Shown here: in pieces, positions 1 to 5,930 of the stretch
Position numbering within the stretch: the stretch's first letter is position 1
Layout: each line of letters begins with the position of its first letter
From: Caedibacter sp052030685
GTDB lineage: Bacteria > Pseudomonadota > Gammaproteobacteria > Francisellales > Francisellaceae
Length of the DNA stretch: 8,273 bases
Reading direction: 5' to 3'
NCBI RefSeq assembly: GCF_052030685.1
Contig: NZ_JBQAJM010000049.1
Coordinates: 1 to 8,273, forward strand
The notes under the pieces: model-generated
Database searches by the model: none
Told to the model about the DNA's origin: nothing
The model's input: the letters and a program-made list of their open reading frames with translations, nothing else
Made by a program: the position numbers and the translations under genes

Positions 1-1
1 G

Positions 2-77
2 TTACTCCATGATCTTAGATTACAAAAATAGAGTATCATAAAACAGCATAAAATAAAACCGCGTCAGGAATGCTCTC
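2..77 (+). repeat. Left arm of a 76-bp perfect terminal inverted repeat
   Basis: This arm is the exact reverse complement of 8198-8273, with no mismatch over 76 bases. Identity stops at position 78 (c here; t in the reverse complement of the other arm). Positions 79-80 (TA) match again by context and then the arms diverge. Position 1 has no partner in the window, so the repeat may continue outward. No long open frame crosses the arm inward: the three + frames stop at 10-12, 29-31 and 39-41. It probably is the outer edge of a longer dispersed element such as an insertion sequence, but no transposase is visible, so the family cannot be named. Confidence 0.95.
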
Positions 78-81
78 CTAA

Positions 82-109
82 TTGACTTATTTAACCATTT
101 CTTTAGAAC
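82..109 (+). promoter_or_regulatory. Candidate sigma-70 promoter upstream of dksA
   Basis: TTGACT (82-87, 5 of 6 to the -35 consensus) and TAGAAC (104-109, 4 of 6 to the -10 consensus) are 16 bases apart, just inside the repeat arm. The whole 78-235 stretch is very A+T rich, so chance matches are expected. An alternative -10 is TATGAT or TATAAA at 184-194, which lies closer to the gene but has no good -35 partner. A second TTGACT at 115-120 lacks a correctly spaced -10. No hairpin leader or known riboswitch is evident in this stretch. Confidence 0.25.
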
Positions 110-235
110 TTTTCTTGACTAAATGACTAAGTTTTACTTTTTTTAGTTATATGCAGTAAATTTATTAGTGATAGGTTATTTTTTATGATATAAAAACGCC
201 CTAATAAAAAACTAACTCGTTAATGGAGGCACGCT

Positions 236-649
236 ATGCTGACAGAAAAAGAACTACTAAATATGCCCGAAGATGCATATATGAATGAAGAGCAGTTGGC
301 TTTTTTCAAGGAACTATTGCTTCAGCAAAAACAAGAGTTAAGTGAAGCGATTGATGATGCAAAGAAAAGCTTGGCTGAATCCGAACGTAATACCGATTTA
401 AATGATGTTGCTACCTCACAGGAGATGCAGCAACTTTATTTACGTACTGTCGATCGCCAAAGCAAGTTATTACGCAAAGTTAATGAATCACTAAAGCATA
501 TTGAAAATGGCGAGTATGGATATTGTGAACTGACTGGTGAGCCAATTGGTGTGCAACGTTTACTAGCACGTCCGACAGCGACTTTATCGGTGCAAGCCAA
601 AGAAATTCAAGAGCATCAAGAAAGAACACAAGGCATTATCAAAGCCTAA
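236..649 (+). CDS. dksA: DksA-family RNA polymerase-binding transcription factor, zinc-free type
   Basis: The 137-residue product aligns with E. coli DksA (151 aa) from YMNEEQL onward and lacks about 14 N-terminal residues. DksA enters the RNA polymerase secondary channel and, with ppGpp, represses rRNA promoters and activates amino-acid promoters. The N-terminal helix and coiled coil span about residues 17-90. The tip motif DxxDxA is intact (D54, D57, A59). The C-terminal globular part keeps the family layout, but the four zinc cysteines are C97, T100, S118 and A121, so only one Cys remains and zinc binding is not expected. The same C-T-S-A set is known from Pseudomonas DksA2 and many alphaproteobacterial DksA proteins. 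The start is set by a GGAGG (225-229) six bases before the ATG. The gene converges on cydX with an 18-base gap. A weak AGGC/GCCT hairpin (631-647) followed by T-rich DNA might terminate it. Confidence 0.93.
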   Translation: MLTEKELLNMPEDAYMNEEQLAFFKELLLQQKQELSEAIDDAKKSLAESERNTDLNDVATSQEMQQLYLRTVDRQSKLLRKVNESLKHIENGEYGYCELTGEPIGVQRLLARPTATLSVQAKEIQEHQERTQGIIKA

Positions 650-667
650 TCTTAAATATTTTATTTT

Positions 668-832
668 TTATCCTTTTTTATCAGGATGATCCCCTTTATT
701 AGCTGCGTGATTTGGGTCATCACTGATTTCTTTATACTTCCCTTTTTCAATTTTTTCATCAACGTACAGTGTAAAACGATAAGCAACATACATTGAAATC
801 GCTAACATAATGATAATTGTGATATACCACAT
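668..832 (-). CDS. cydX: CydX-like small subunit of cytochrome bd oxidase, with a long C-terminal tail
   Basis: A 54-residue protein lies directly after cydB, with a 23-base gap and the same direction. It starts M-W-Y, the hallmark of the CydX/YbgT family, and continues with a single hydrophobic helix at about residues 3-24. A charged segment beginning VDEKIEKGK follows. In E. coli, CydX (37 aa) packs against CydA and is needed for stable haem insertion and full oxidase activity. Here the tail after the membrane helix is longer, about 30 residues, hydrophilic and rich in Lys, Asp, Glu, His and Asn. AGAGG (845-841) sits eight bases before the ATG and supports the start. Identity to E. coli CydX beyond M-W-Y and the hydrophobic pattern is low, so the call relies on position, length and topology together. 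Confidence 0.85.
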   Translation of the reverse strand: MWYITIIIMLAISMYVAYRFTLYVDEKIEKGKYKEISDDPNHAANKGDHPDKKG

Positions 833-855
833 AGTAAATTCCTCTGTTGACCCAG

Positions 856-2031
856 TTAGTAGAATGTATGACTGTTTTGTTCTAAATCATCTTTATCAAG
901 CTTAGACTTACCACGCCATGCAGCACTAAATCCCCAAAGCTTATAAGCGACAATCAATACCATAAATGCAAACGTAATATACAGCATACCCATCAGGCTA
1001 TATTCAGAGGCTGACACATTCCAAATCGTTAAACTCTGACTGCCAAAACCATTAGCACCTACCCAGTTAGATGGTACGATAAATGGAAATAATGCAAATG
1101 CTGCAGCGCACATAATTGCGGCAATTGCCAAGGCTGAACACCAGTAAGCCAGTGTTTCATTTTTCTCTTTGGTAATGGCAGCAAGTAATAGCATTACATA
1201 GCATAAAATAGGCGCCAGCCACATCCATGGATGAACAGCATAGTTATGCAACCAACCACCGGTAACTACATCAACCTGTGTGTTAAACGCAAGACTTGCT
1301 GGCGTACCGGTAATAATCATCCCAGGGACAACATATGCCAACATAATTAAGCCTATCGTGACAAGAAGTAAACTAATGATGATAAACAGATTAGATAAAC
1401 GACGAAAACGCGAACCCAGCTCACCTGACAAACGACGGTTTAAGTGCAAACAAGCATGCATTAATGCCATGCTTAATGCTAACAATGCGCACAAAATAGC
1501 AAAAGGTGATAACACACTAGCAAAGGCATTACCGGCATATATCGATCTTAATAAGAAATCATCATGGTAAAACGGTAAACCATGGAATAGCGCACCAAGC
1601 ACCAAGCCAAAAATAAGCACCGGAATAAAGCTACTGATAAAAAGCCCCCAATCCCAGAATTTACGCCAACCATCACCATCAAGTTTACTGCGATAGTCAA
1701 ACCCAGGCGGACGCAGGAAAAAGGTAAATAGCACTAGCAATAATGCCGGATATAACCCTGAGAAAATCGTGCCATAAACAGCTGGCCAAATCCCAAATAG
1801 CGCACCACCACCGATAACAATCCACGTTTGATTACCATCCCAAGTAGGCGCAATGGTATTTAGCGCTAAGCGTCTTTCAACATCATTTTCTTTAAAGTCT
1901 TTATGCTTAGACATAAATGGCATCATGATCGTCACACCAAAGTCGCACCCTGCGGTTGTCGCATAAAGAATAAGGACCAAAAGAATGATCGCCCACCAGA
2001 TAATTTGTAAGGTCATATAATCAAATAACAT
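856..2031 (-). CDS. cydB: Cytochrome bd ubiquinol oxidase subunit II
   Basis: CydB is the second large inner-membrane subunit of the bd oxidase and forms the pseudo-symmetric partner of CydA. The 391-residue product (E. coli 379) aligns end to end. It begins with a helix containing IIWW (10-13). It carries the conserved W64-D65-G66-N67-Q68 motif, then GGGALFGIWP, then FLRPPGFDYRSK (105-116), and it ends with the typical DxEQNSHTFY tail. It is strongly hydrophobic with about eight to nine membrane spans. A short insertion (around 41-50) precedes VERRLALN compared with E. coli. Where relatives usually have DGxD near residue 27, this protein has A27-G28-C29-D30, so the first Asp is lost. The start ATG overlaps the cydA stop by one base (TAATG), with GGAG (2043-2040) eight bases upstream, which suggests translational coupling. 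A spurious 96-codon frame lies antisense at 1280-1570. Confidence 0.97.
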   Translation of the reverse strand: MLFDYMTLQIIWWAIILLVLILYATTAGCDFGVTIMMPFMSKHKDFKENDVERRLALNTIAPTWDGNQTWIVIGGGALFGIWPAVYGTIFSGLYPALLLVLFTFFLRPPGFDYRSKLDGDGWRKFWDWGLFISSFIPVLIFGLVLGALFHGLPFYHDDFLLRSIYAGNAFASVLSPFAILCALLALSMALMHACLHLNRRLSGELGSRFRRLSNLFIIISLLLVTIGLIMLAYVVPGMIITGTPASLAFNTQVDVVTGGWLHNYAVHPWMWLAPILCYVMLLLAAITKEKNETLAYWCSALAIAAIMCAAAFALFPFIVPSNWVGANGFGSQSLTIWNVSASEYSLMGMLYITFAFMVLIVAYKLWGFSAAWRGKSKLDKDDLEQNSHTFY

Positions 2032-3608
2032 TATTGATGCTCCTTATAATCATAATTGCCATTACCTAGCGATGTTGGCCCTTTGCGTGCAACCTTGAGC
2101 ATAACAATTAACTCCACAACAAACAGCCCAATATATAGCAATGCAAAAAAGGCAAGACTCACCACGATATTCCATGACGCCAAGGTCGATGCCCCCATGC
2201 TCGTTGGCAATATGCCGTGCACCACCCATGGTTGGCGCCCCATTTCAGCAATAATCCAACCTGCTTCAGCTGCAATATAAGGTAAAGGAATGGCTAGTAC
2301 TGCCAACCATAAAAACCAACGATATTTTAGGAGTGTGCGACGCAATACATGCACTGCACCAAAGACCATAACAAAAAACACAATTGCCCAACAGGCTAGC
2401 ATCACTCTGAAACTCCAATACACTGGCCATACTTCTGGAATGGTATCCTTAACAGCCTTAGCAACTTCTGCTGCACTTGCATTGTGAGGATCTTTGGCGT
2501 GCGCCTGCAATATAAAGGCATAGCCAATATTATCACGATACTTTTTGGTCTCTGGATTTTTCGGATCAAAAATATCAAAATCTTGGGCTGTCCCTTTGCC
2601 ATTTCTGATCTGTTCCAATGCTTTTAATGCGACCAAGCCATCATAAATGCGCTCTTTATTTTCGCGCATAATGGGCTTTAACCCTTCTACTGTAGCAGAC
2701 AAGCTGTGTCCTGCAATTAAGCTCAACATCCATGGAATTTGAATTTCAAAATAATTTTTCTCATGCACTTGTGACGGCAAAGAAACAGCTGACCAAGCAG
2801 CGGGTGCTTTTTGTGTTTCCCACTGTCCTTCAATTGCTGCCATTTTAGCTGGTTCATACTTATCAACGGCAAGACCATTAGCATCCCCCAAGAAAAAAAT
2901 AAAGATCGAAGAGCATAGACCAAAGCCAAGACCCACAGCAAGTGAACGCATCGCAAACCCTGTGTTTCTCTTACGTAAGAGATACCATGCGCTAATCCCA
3001 ACAACAAATGCCGCAGACACTAAGTAACCGGCAAAAGCTACATGGCCAATGCGAATTTGTGCTAACTCCTGCATATAGATTTGCACAAAGCTCGTTAATT
3101 GCATCTGCATTGTCTCAGGGTTCAGGAATGTTGCTACCGGATGCTGCATCCAGCTGTTTGCGACTAAGATATTAACAATCGACAAATTGGTACCCAATGC
3201 CAAGAAAAAAGTAATCAACAAATGTGTTTTTTTACTGACTTTATTCCAGGTAAAGAAAAACAAACCAAACAGTGTCGCTTCAGTCATAAAAGCAGTCAAG
3301 CCCTCAATGGCCAATACCGTACCGAAACTTTCGCCAATAAAGCGCGAAAAATATGCCCAGTTTAGACCAAACTCAAACTCCATGGTAATTCCAGTGACAA
3401 CACCCATTGCGAAGTTAATCGCAAAAAGTTTACCCCAAAATTTAGTCATATCTTTGTATACTTGTTTACCCGTTTTGACATAAGCCGCTTCCATAATAAA
3501 AAGCATCCATGACAAACCAAGTGTCAATGGTACAAAAACAAAGTGAAAAATAGCCGTAAACGCAAATTGCGTACGTGATAAATCGACAAACAATTGTGTC
3601 ATATCCAT
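2031..3608 (-). CDS. cydA: Cytochrome bd ubiquinol oxidase subunit I
   Basis: CydA binds the three haems and oxidises quinol, passing electrons to oxygen at high affinity. From the chosen ATG it has 525 residues (E. coli 522) and aligns throughout. By alignment with E. coli H19, H186 and M393, the haem ligands are H22 (in FHFVFVPLTLG), H189 (in IRIGHVAFAG) and M403 (in FRVMLAC). Conserved acids are E102, E110 and E448. The Q-loop residues K255 and E260 are kept before WETQKAPA, and the loop is of the long E. coli type. GRQPW lies at 457-461. The frame is open up to a GTG at 3668, but the ATG at 3608 is preferred because GGGAG (3622-3618) precedes it by nine bases, homology begins there, and a candidate -10 box lies inside the upstream extension. 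It is first in cydABX. The CydDC assembly transporter is not in the window. Confidence 0.97.
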   Translation of the reverse strand: MDMTQLFVDLSRTQFAFTAIFHFVFVPLTLGLSWMLFIMEAAYVKTGKQVYKDMTKFWGKLFAINFAMGVVTGITMEFEFGLNWAYFSRFIGESFGTVLAIEGLTAFMTEATLFGLFFFTWNKVSKKTHLLITFFLALGTNLSIVNILVANSWMQHPVATFLNPETMQMQLTSFVQIYMQELAQIRIGHVAFAGYLVSAAFVVGISAWYLLRKRNTGFAMRSLAVGLGFGLCSSIFIFFLGDANGLAVDKYEPAKMAAIEGQWETQKAPAAWSAVSLPSQVHEKNYFEIQIPWMLSLIAGHSLSATVEGLKPIMRENKERIYDGLVALKALEQIRNGKGTAQDFDIFDPKNPETKKYRDNIGYAFILQAHAKDPHNASAAEVAKAVKDTIPEVWPVYWSFRVMLACWAIVFFVMVFGAVHVLRRTLLKYRWFLWLAVLAIPLPYIAAEAGWIIAEMGRQPWVVHGILPTSMGASTLASWNIVVSLAFFALLYIGLFVVELIVMLKVARKGPTSLGNGNYDYKEHQ

Positions 3609-3649
3609 GTGCGGACACTCCCAATGTGTGAATGAAATTTTATTGCTCG

Positions 3650-3677
3650 ATTGTAGAGACTTACTCACCTATTGCAA
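3650..3677 (-). promoter_or_regulatory. Candidate sigma-70 promoter of cydABX
   Basis: On the minus strand TTGCAA (3677-3672) and TACAAT (3655-3650, 5 of 6 to the -10 consensus) are separated by 16 bases. Transcription would start near 3643, giving a leader of about 35 bases that contains the GGGAG of cydA. The position explains why the GTG-initiated extension of cydA to 3668 is unlikely to be translated. The -35 box is only a 4 of 6 match. Confidence 0.4.
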
Positions 3678-3695
3678 GTTTGACAGCAGTTTAAT

Positions 3696-3709
3696 TTCTT
3701 ATGCATCAA
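3696..3709 (-). promoter_or_regulatory. Possible FNR/Anr-type binding site upstream of cydA
   Basis: The minus strand reads TTGATGCATAAGAA. Against the FNR consensus TTGAT-N4-ATCAA it matches 8 of 10 specified bases, with one perfect half-site and one poor half-site (AAGAA). Its centre (3702.5) is about 59 bases upstream of the start predicted from the candidate promoter, near the -61.5 spacing typical of class I FNR activation. Oxygen control of cyd operons by FNR or ArcA is well established in other gammaproteobacteria. No regulator gene is seen here, and the region is A+T rich, so this could be chance. Confidence 0.25.
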
Positions 3710-3792
3710 ATAAAGTGAATTTATTGCCATCCATAGCAAGAAGCTTAGTAATAAGTTGCGTCAGCTATTACCTCTCCTATTGTGGGATTGCT

Positions 3793-3812
3793 CGTGCAGC
3801 TTAAGCTGCACG
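3793..3812. repeat. Perfect 20-bp palindrome between glnA and cydA
   Basis: CGTGCAGCTTAAGCTGCACG is a perfect inverted repeat. As RNA from either strand it would fold into an 8-bp, mostly G+C stem with a UUAA tetraloop. It lies 68 bases downstream of the glnA stop and 184 bases upstream of the cydA start. Neither side carries a run of T, so it does not look like an ordinary intrinsic terminator. It may be an operator for a dimeric regulator, a processing or stabilising hairpin at the glnA mRNA 3' end, or a rho-dependent boundary structure. It stands out by base composition from the A+T-rich surroundings. The remainder of 3609-3879 shows no convincing gene. Confidence 0.85.
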
Positions 3813-3879
3813 GGTCAGAGGAGTAATTAAAGCTCAACTTATTTTTGAATTATTACTTAGTGAGTCCTGATGGATATCA

Positions 3880-5292
3880 TTACAAACTATAATACATTTG
3901 AAATTCAACAGGGTGTGGTATCATATTAAGCTTCTGCACTTCTTCCATTTTCAGATCAATATAGGCATTAATCATATCATCTGAGAATACGCCACCTGCG
4001 GTTAAGAACTCACGATCTTCATCTAACGCAGCAAGCGCCTCTTCTAGTGATGCTGCCACCGTTGGGATATCAATAAGCTCTTCAGGCGGCAAGTCATATA
4101 GGTTCTTATCCATCGCCTCACCCGGATGAATTTTATTTTTAATACCATCAATTCCTGCCATTATCATTGCTGAGAATGCTAAATATGGATTTGCCATAGG
4201 ATCACCAAAACGCACTTCTATGCGACGCGCTTTTTCACTATTCACAAACGGGATACGAATAGATGCCGAGCGATTACGTGCTGAATACGCTAATAAAACA
4301 GGAGCTTCAAAGCCTGGAACTAAACGTTTATAGCTATTAGTTGATGGATTAGTAAATGCATTTAATGCCTTAGCATGCTTGATAATTCCGCCAATATAGT
4401 AAAGTGCTTCCTCTGAAAGTCCTGCATAACCATTGCCTGCAAATAAGTTTTTACCTTCTTTTGAAAGCGATTGATGCACATGCATACCTGAGCCATTATC
4501 GCCAGGAATTGGCTTTGGCATGAACGTCGCACTTTTACCAAAACCATTCGCCACATTGTGTACTACATATTTAAAGATTTGTGTTTGATCGGCTTTGTCT
4601 ACTAATGTTGAGAACTTAGTGCCAATCTCACATTGACCTGCCGTTGCCACCTCATGGTGATGGACTTCGACTTCCTGACCTAGCTCTTCCAAAATAGAAC
4701 ACATCTCTGAGCGAATATCTTGCAGCGAGTCAACTGGTGGCACTGGGAAATAACCACCTTTTACACCTGGTTTATGTCCATTATTGCGACCGCCATGCAG
4801 GTCATTGGTGCTCCATGCGGATTCATTACTTCTGATTTTATACTCAGAACCTTCCATATCTGACTTATAAGTCACATCATCAAAGATAAAAAACTCAGGC
4901 TCTGGACCAAAAAATGCCGTATCAGCAATGCCAGTTGACTTGATATAAGTTTCACAACGTTTTGCAATTGAGCGTGGATCACGATCATAGGCCTGCATTG
5001 TTGCTGGCTCTAAAATATCACAACGAATAATCAATGTCGGCGCTTCAAAAAATGGATCAATTAACATCGTTGATGCGTCTGGCATCAAAATCATATCTGA
5101 CTCATTAATCCCCTTCCAACCTTCGATAGATGAACCATCAAACATTTTGCCATCAGCAAAGAAATCTTCATCAACAGCACGTACAGGAATGGTAACATGT
5201 TGCTCTTTGCCTTTTGTGTCGGTAAAACGCAGATCGACAAATTCGATCCCATATTCACTAACCATGGCTTGATAATGTGTAAAGTCAGACAT
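3880..5292 (-). CDS. glnA: Glutamine synthetase, type I (GSI-beta), adenylylatable
   Basis: GlnA makes glutamine from glutamate, ammonia and ATP as a cytosolic dodecamer and is the main entry point of ammonium. The 470-residue product (E. coli 469) is highly similar along its whole length. Visible motifs are MFDGSS (50-55, with the Asp at 52), GPEPEFF with E131 and E133, HHHEVATAGQ (211-220), NGSGMHVH with H271, the flap region GFEAP with E329, and NRSASIRIP (340-348). KNLYDLPPEE contains Y399, equivalent to the E. coli adenylylated Tyr397, so control by a GlnE-type adenylyltransferase is expected; glnE, glnB and ntrBC are not in the window. The frame is open to 5361, but the ATG at 5292 is preferred: AAGGAG lies ten bases upstream, homology starts at MSDFTHYQ, and the extension overlaps the likely promoter. 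The gene stands alone, divergent from rppH. Confidence 0.98.
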   Translation of the reverse strand: MSDFTHYQAMVSEYGIEFVDLRFTDTKGKEQHVTIPVRAVDEDFFADGKMFDGSSIEGWKGINESDMILMPDASTMLIDPFFEAPTLIIRCDILEPATMQAYDRDPRSIAKRCETYIKSTGIADTAFFGPEPEFFIFDDVTYKSDMEGSEYKIRSNESAWSTNDLHGGRNNGHKPGVKGGYFPVPPVDSLQDIRSEMCSILEELGQEVEVHHHEVATAGQCEIGTKFSTLVDKADQTQIFKYVVHNVANGFGKSATFMPKPIPGDNGSGMHVHQSLSKEGKNLFAGNGYAGLSEEALYYIGGIIKHAKALNAFTNPSTNSYKRLVPGFEAPVLLAYSARNRSASIRIPFVNSEKARRIEVRFGDPMANPYLAFSAMIMAGIDGIKNKIHPGEAMDKNLYDLPPEELIDIPTVAASLEEALAALDEDREFLTAGGVFSDDMINAYIDLKMEEVQKLNMIPHPVEFQMYYSL

Positions 5293-5338
5293 ACTAATAA
5301 CGCTCCTTGAGATTTGGTTGATTGTTTTACCGCGATCT

Positions 5339-5347
5339 ATTCTATCA
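5339..5347 (-). promoter_or_regulatory. Candidate extended -10 promoter of glnA
   Basis: The minus strand reads TGATAGAAT (5347-5339), an extended -10 (TGn) with a 5 of 6 -10 hexamer. The 17-base-spaced -35 position is poor (TAAATT), which is tolerated at extended -10 promoters. The start would fall near 5332, with a leader of about 40 bases. I looked for a sigma-54 element with GG and GC ten bases apart, as at enterobacterial glnAp2, and did not find one in 5293-5436. Confidence 0.4.
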
Positions 5348-5436
5348 GAGTTTTTTTGCAAAATTTAGCAAGATTTTCAAGGAAAAGTTACCATCTTTAC
5401 GGTATGCTAAACGACAGGATAATACTAGGTTTGGAA

Positions 5437-5925
5437 ATGATCGTGATAGATCAAGAAGGTTTCAGAGCAAATGTGGCGATCATTATTATGAATGATCAAA
5501 ACAAAGTGTTCTGGGGTCGTCGCGTCAACCAAAGTTCATGGCAGTTTCCGCAAGGTGGGTTAAATTCCGGAGAAACACCGATTGAAGCAATGTATCGAGA
5601 GCTCAAAGAAGAGGTAGGACTTATGCCTTATGATGTTGAAGTGATCGCTGCCACAAGAACATGGTTAAGATATCGACTTCCCAGGTCGCTAATTAGAAGA
5701 AATTGCCCACTGTGCATTGGTCAAAAACAAAAGTGGTTTTTATTGCGTTTAAAGTCTGCCGATAGCGCAATTAATCTTAATGCCAGTCACAAACCAGAAT
5801 TTGATGAATGGCGTTGGGTTAACTATTGGTACCCAGCAGGCAAAGTGGTTTCTTTTAAGCGCCATGTTTATCAAAAGGCACTTGAACATTTCTTTCCCGT
5901 GCTTAAAGATTGGCCCCGCGAGTAA
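5437..5925 (+). CDS. rppH: RNA pyrophosphohydrolase RppH (Nudix hydrolase)
   Basis: RppH removes pyrophosphate from 5'-triphosphorylated mRNA, giving the monophosphate end that stimulates RNase E. The 162-residue product aligns with E. coli RppH (176 aa) and lacks its extra C-terminal tail. The Nudix box is complete: G40, E46, then R54-E55-L56-K57-E58-E59-V60-G61-L62, with the metal-binding glutamates present. Also diagnostic are SSWQFPQGG (33-41), RTWLRYRLP, CIGQKQKWFLL (93-103), EFDEWRWVNYWYP and VVSFKRHVY. The frame is open to 5314, but homology begins near 5437. The alternative is GTG at 5443, which would begin M-I-D-Q-E-G-F and match the E. coli start M-I-D exactly. TAGG (5426-5429) fits the ATG and GGA (5433-5435) fits the GTG, so the exact start is uncertain by two codons. 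It is followed by ptsP after five bases, a neighbour pair common in gammaproteobacteria. Confidence 0.96.
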   Translation: MIVIDQEGFRANVAIIIMNDQNKVFWGRRVNQSSWQFPQGGLNSGETPIEAMYRELKEEVGLMPYDVEVIAATRTWLRYRLPRSLIRRNCPLCIGQKQKWFLLRLKSADSAINLNASHKPEFDEWRWVNYWYPAGKVVSFKRHVYQKALEHFFPVLKDWPRE

Positions 5926-5930
5926 CTATC

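Noticed and set aside
631..667. Intrinsic terminator between convergent dksA and cydX
   Set aside because: The only stem before the T-rich tract is a 4-bp AGGC/GCCT pair with a 9-base loop, partly inside dksA; this is too weak to list as a feature.
1280..1570. A 96-codon open frame on the + strand inside cydB
   Set aside because: It is fully antisense to well-conserved cydB, its product resembles no family I know, and it has no separate support. The same holds for the antisense or out-of-frame openings at 2056-2280, 2290-2487, 2402-2602, 2723-3007, 3187-3483, 4362-4556, 6272-6493, 6403-6588, 7667-7888 and 7892-8110.
3609..3668. N-terminal extension of cydA from a GTG at 3668
   Set aside because: The 20 extra residues match no CydA, they overlap a candidate -10 box, and the ATG at 3608 has a well-placed GGGAG.
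3607..3804. A 65-codon + strand frame across the cydA leader and intergenic region
   Set aside because: It begins over the cydA start region and runs through the likely cydA promoter and into the palindrome; the product looks like translated noncoding DNA and has no ribosome site.
3793..3812. The palindrome as a classical intrinsic terminator of glnA
   Set aside because: The stem is strong but is followed by AGCAATCCC on the minus strand, with no run of T.
5293..5361. N-terminal extension of glnA by 23 residues
   Set aside because: GlnA homology begins at the ATG at 5292, which has AAGGAG upstream, and the extension covers the extended -10 promoter candidate.
5293..5436. A sigma-54 (NtrC-type) promoter for glnA
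   Set aside because: The nearest candidate (TGGTAAC followed by TTGA on the minus strand) has wrong spacing between the GG and the second dinucleotide, which is GA and not GC.
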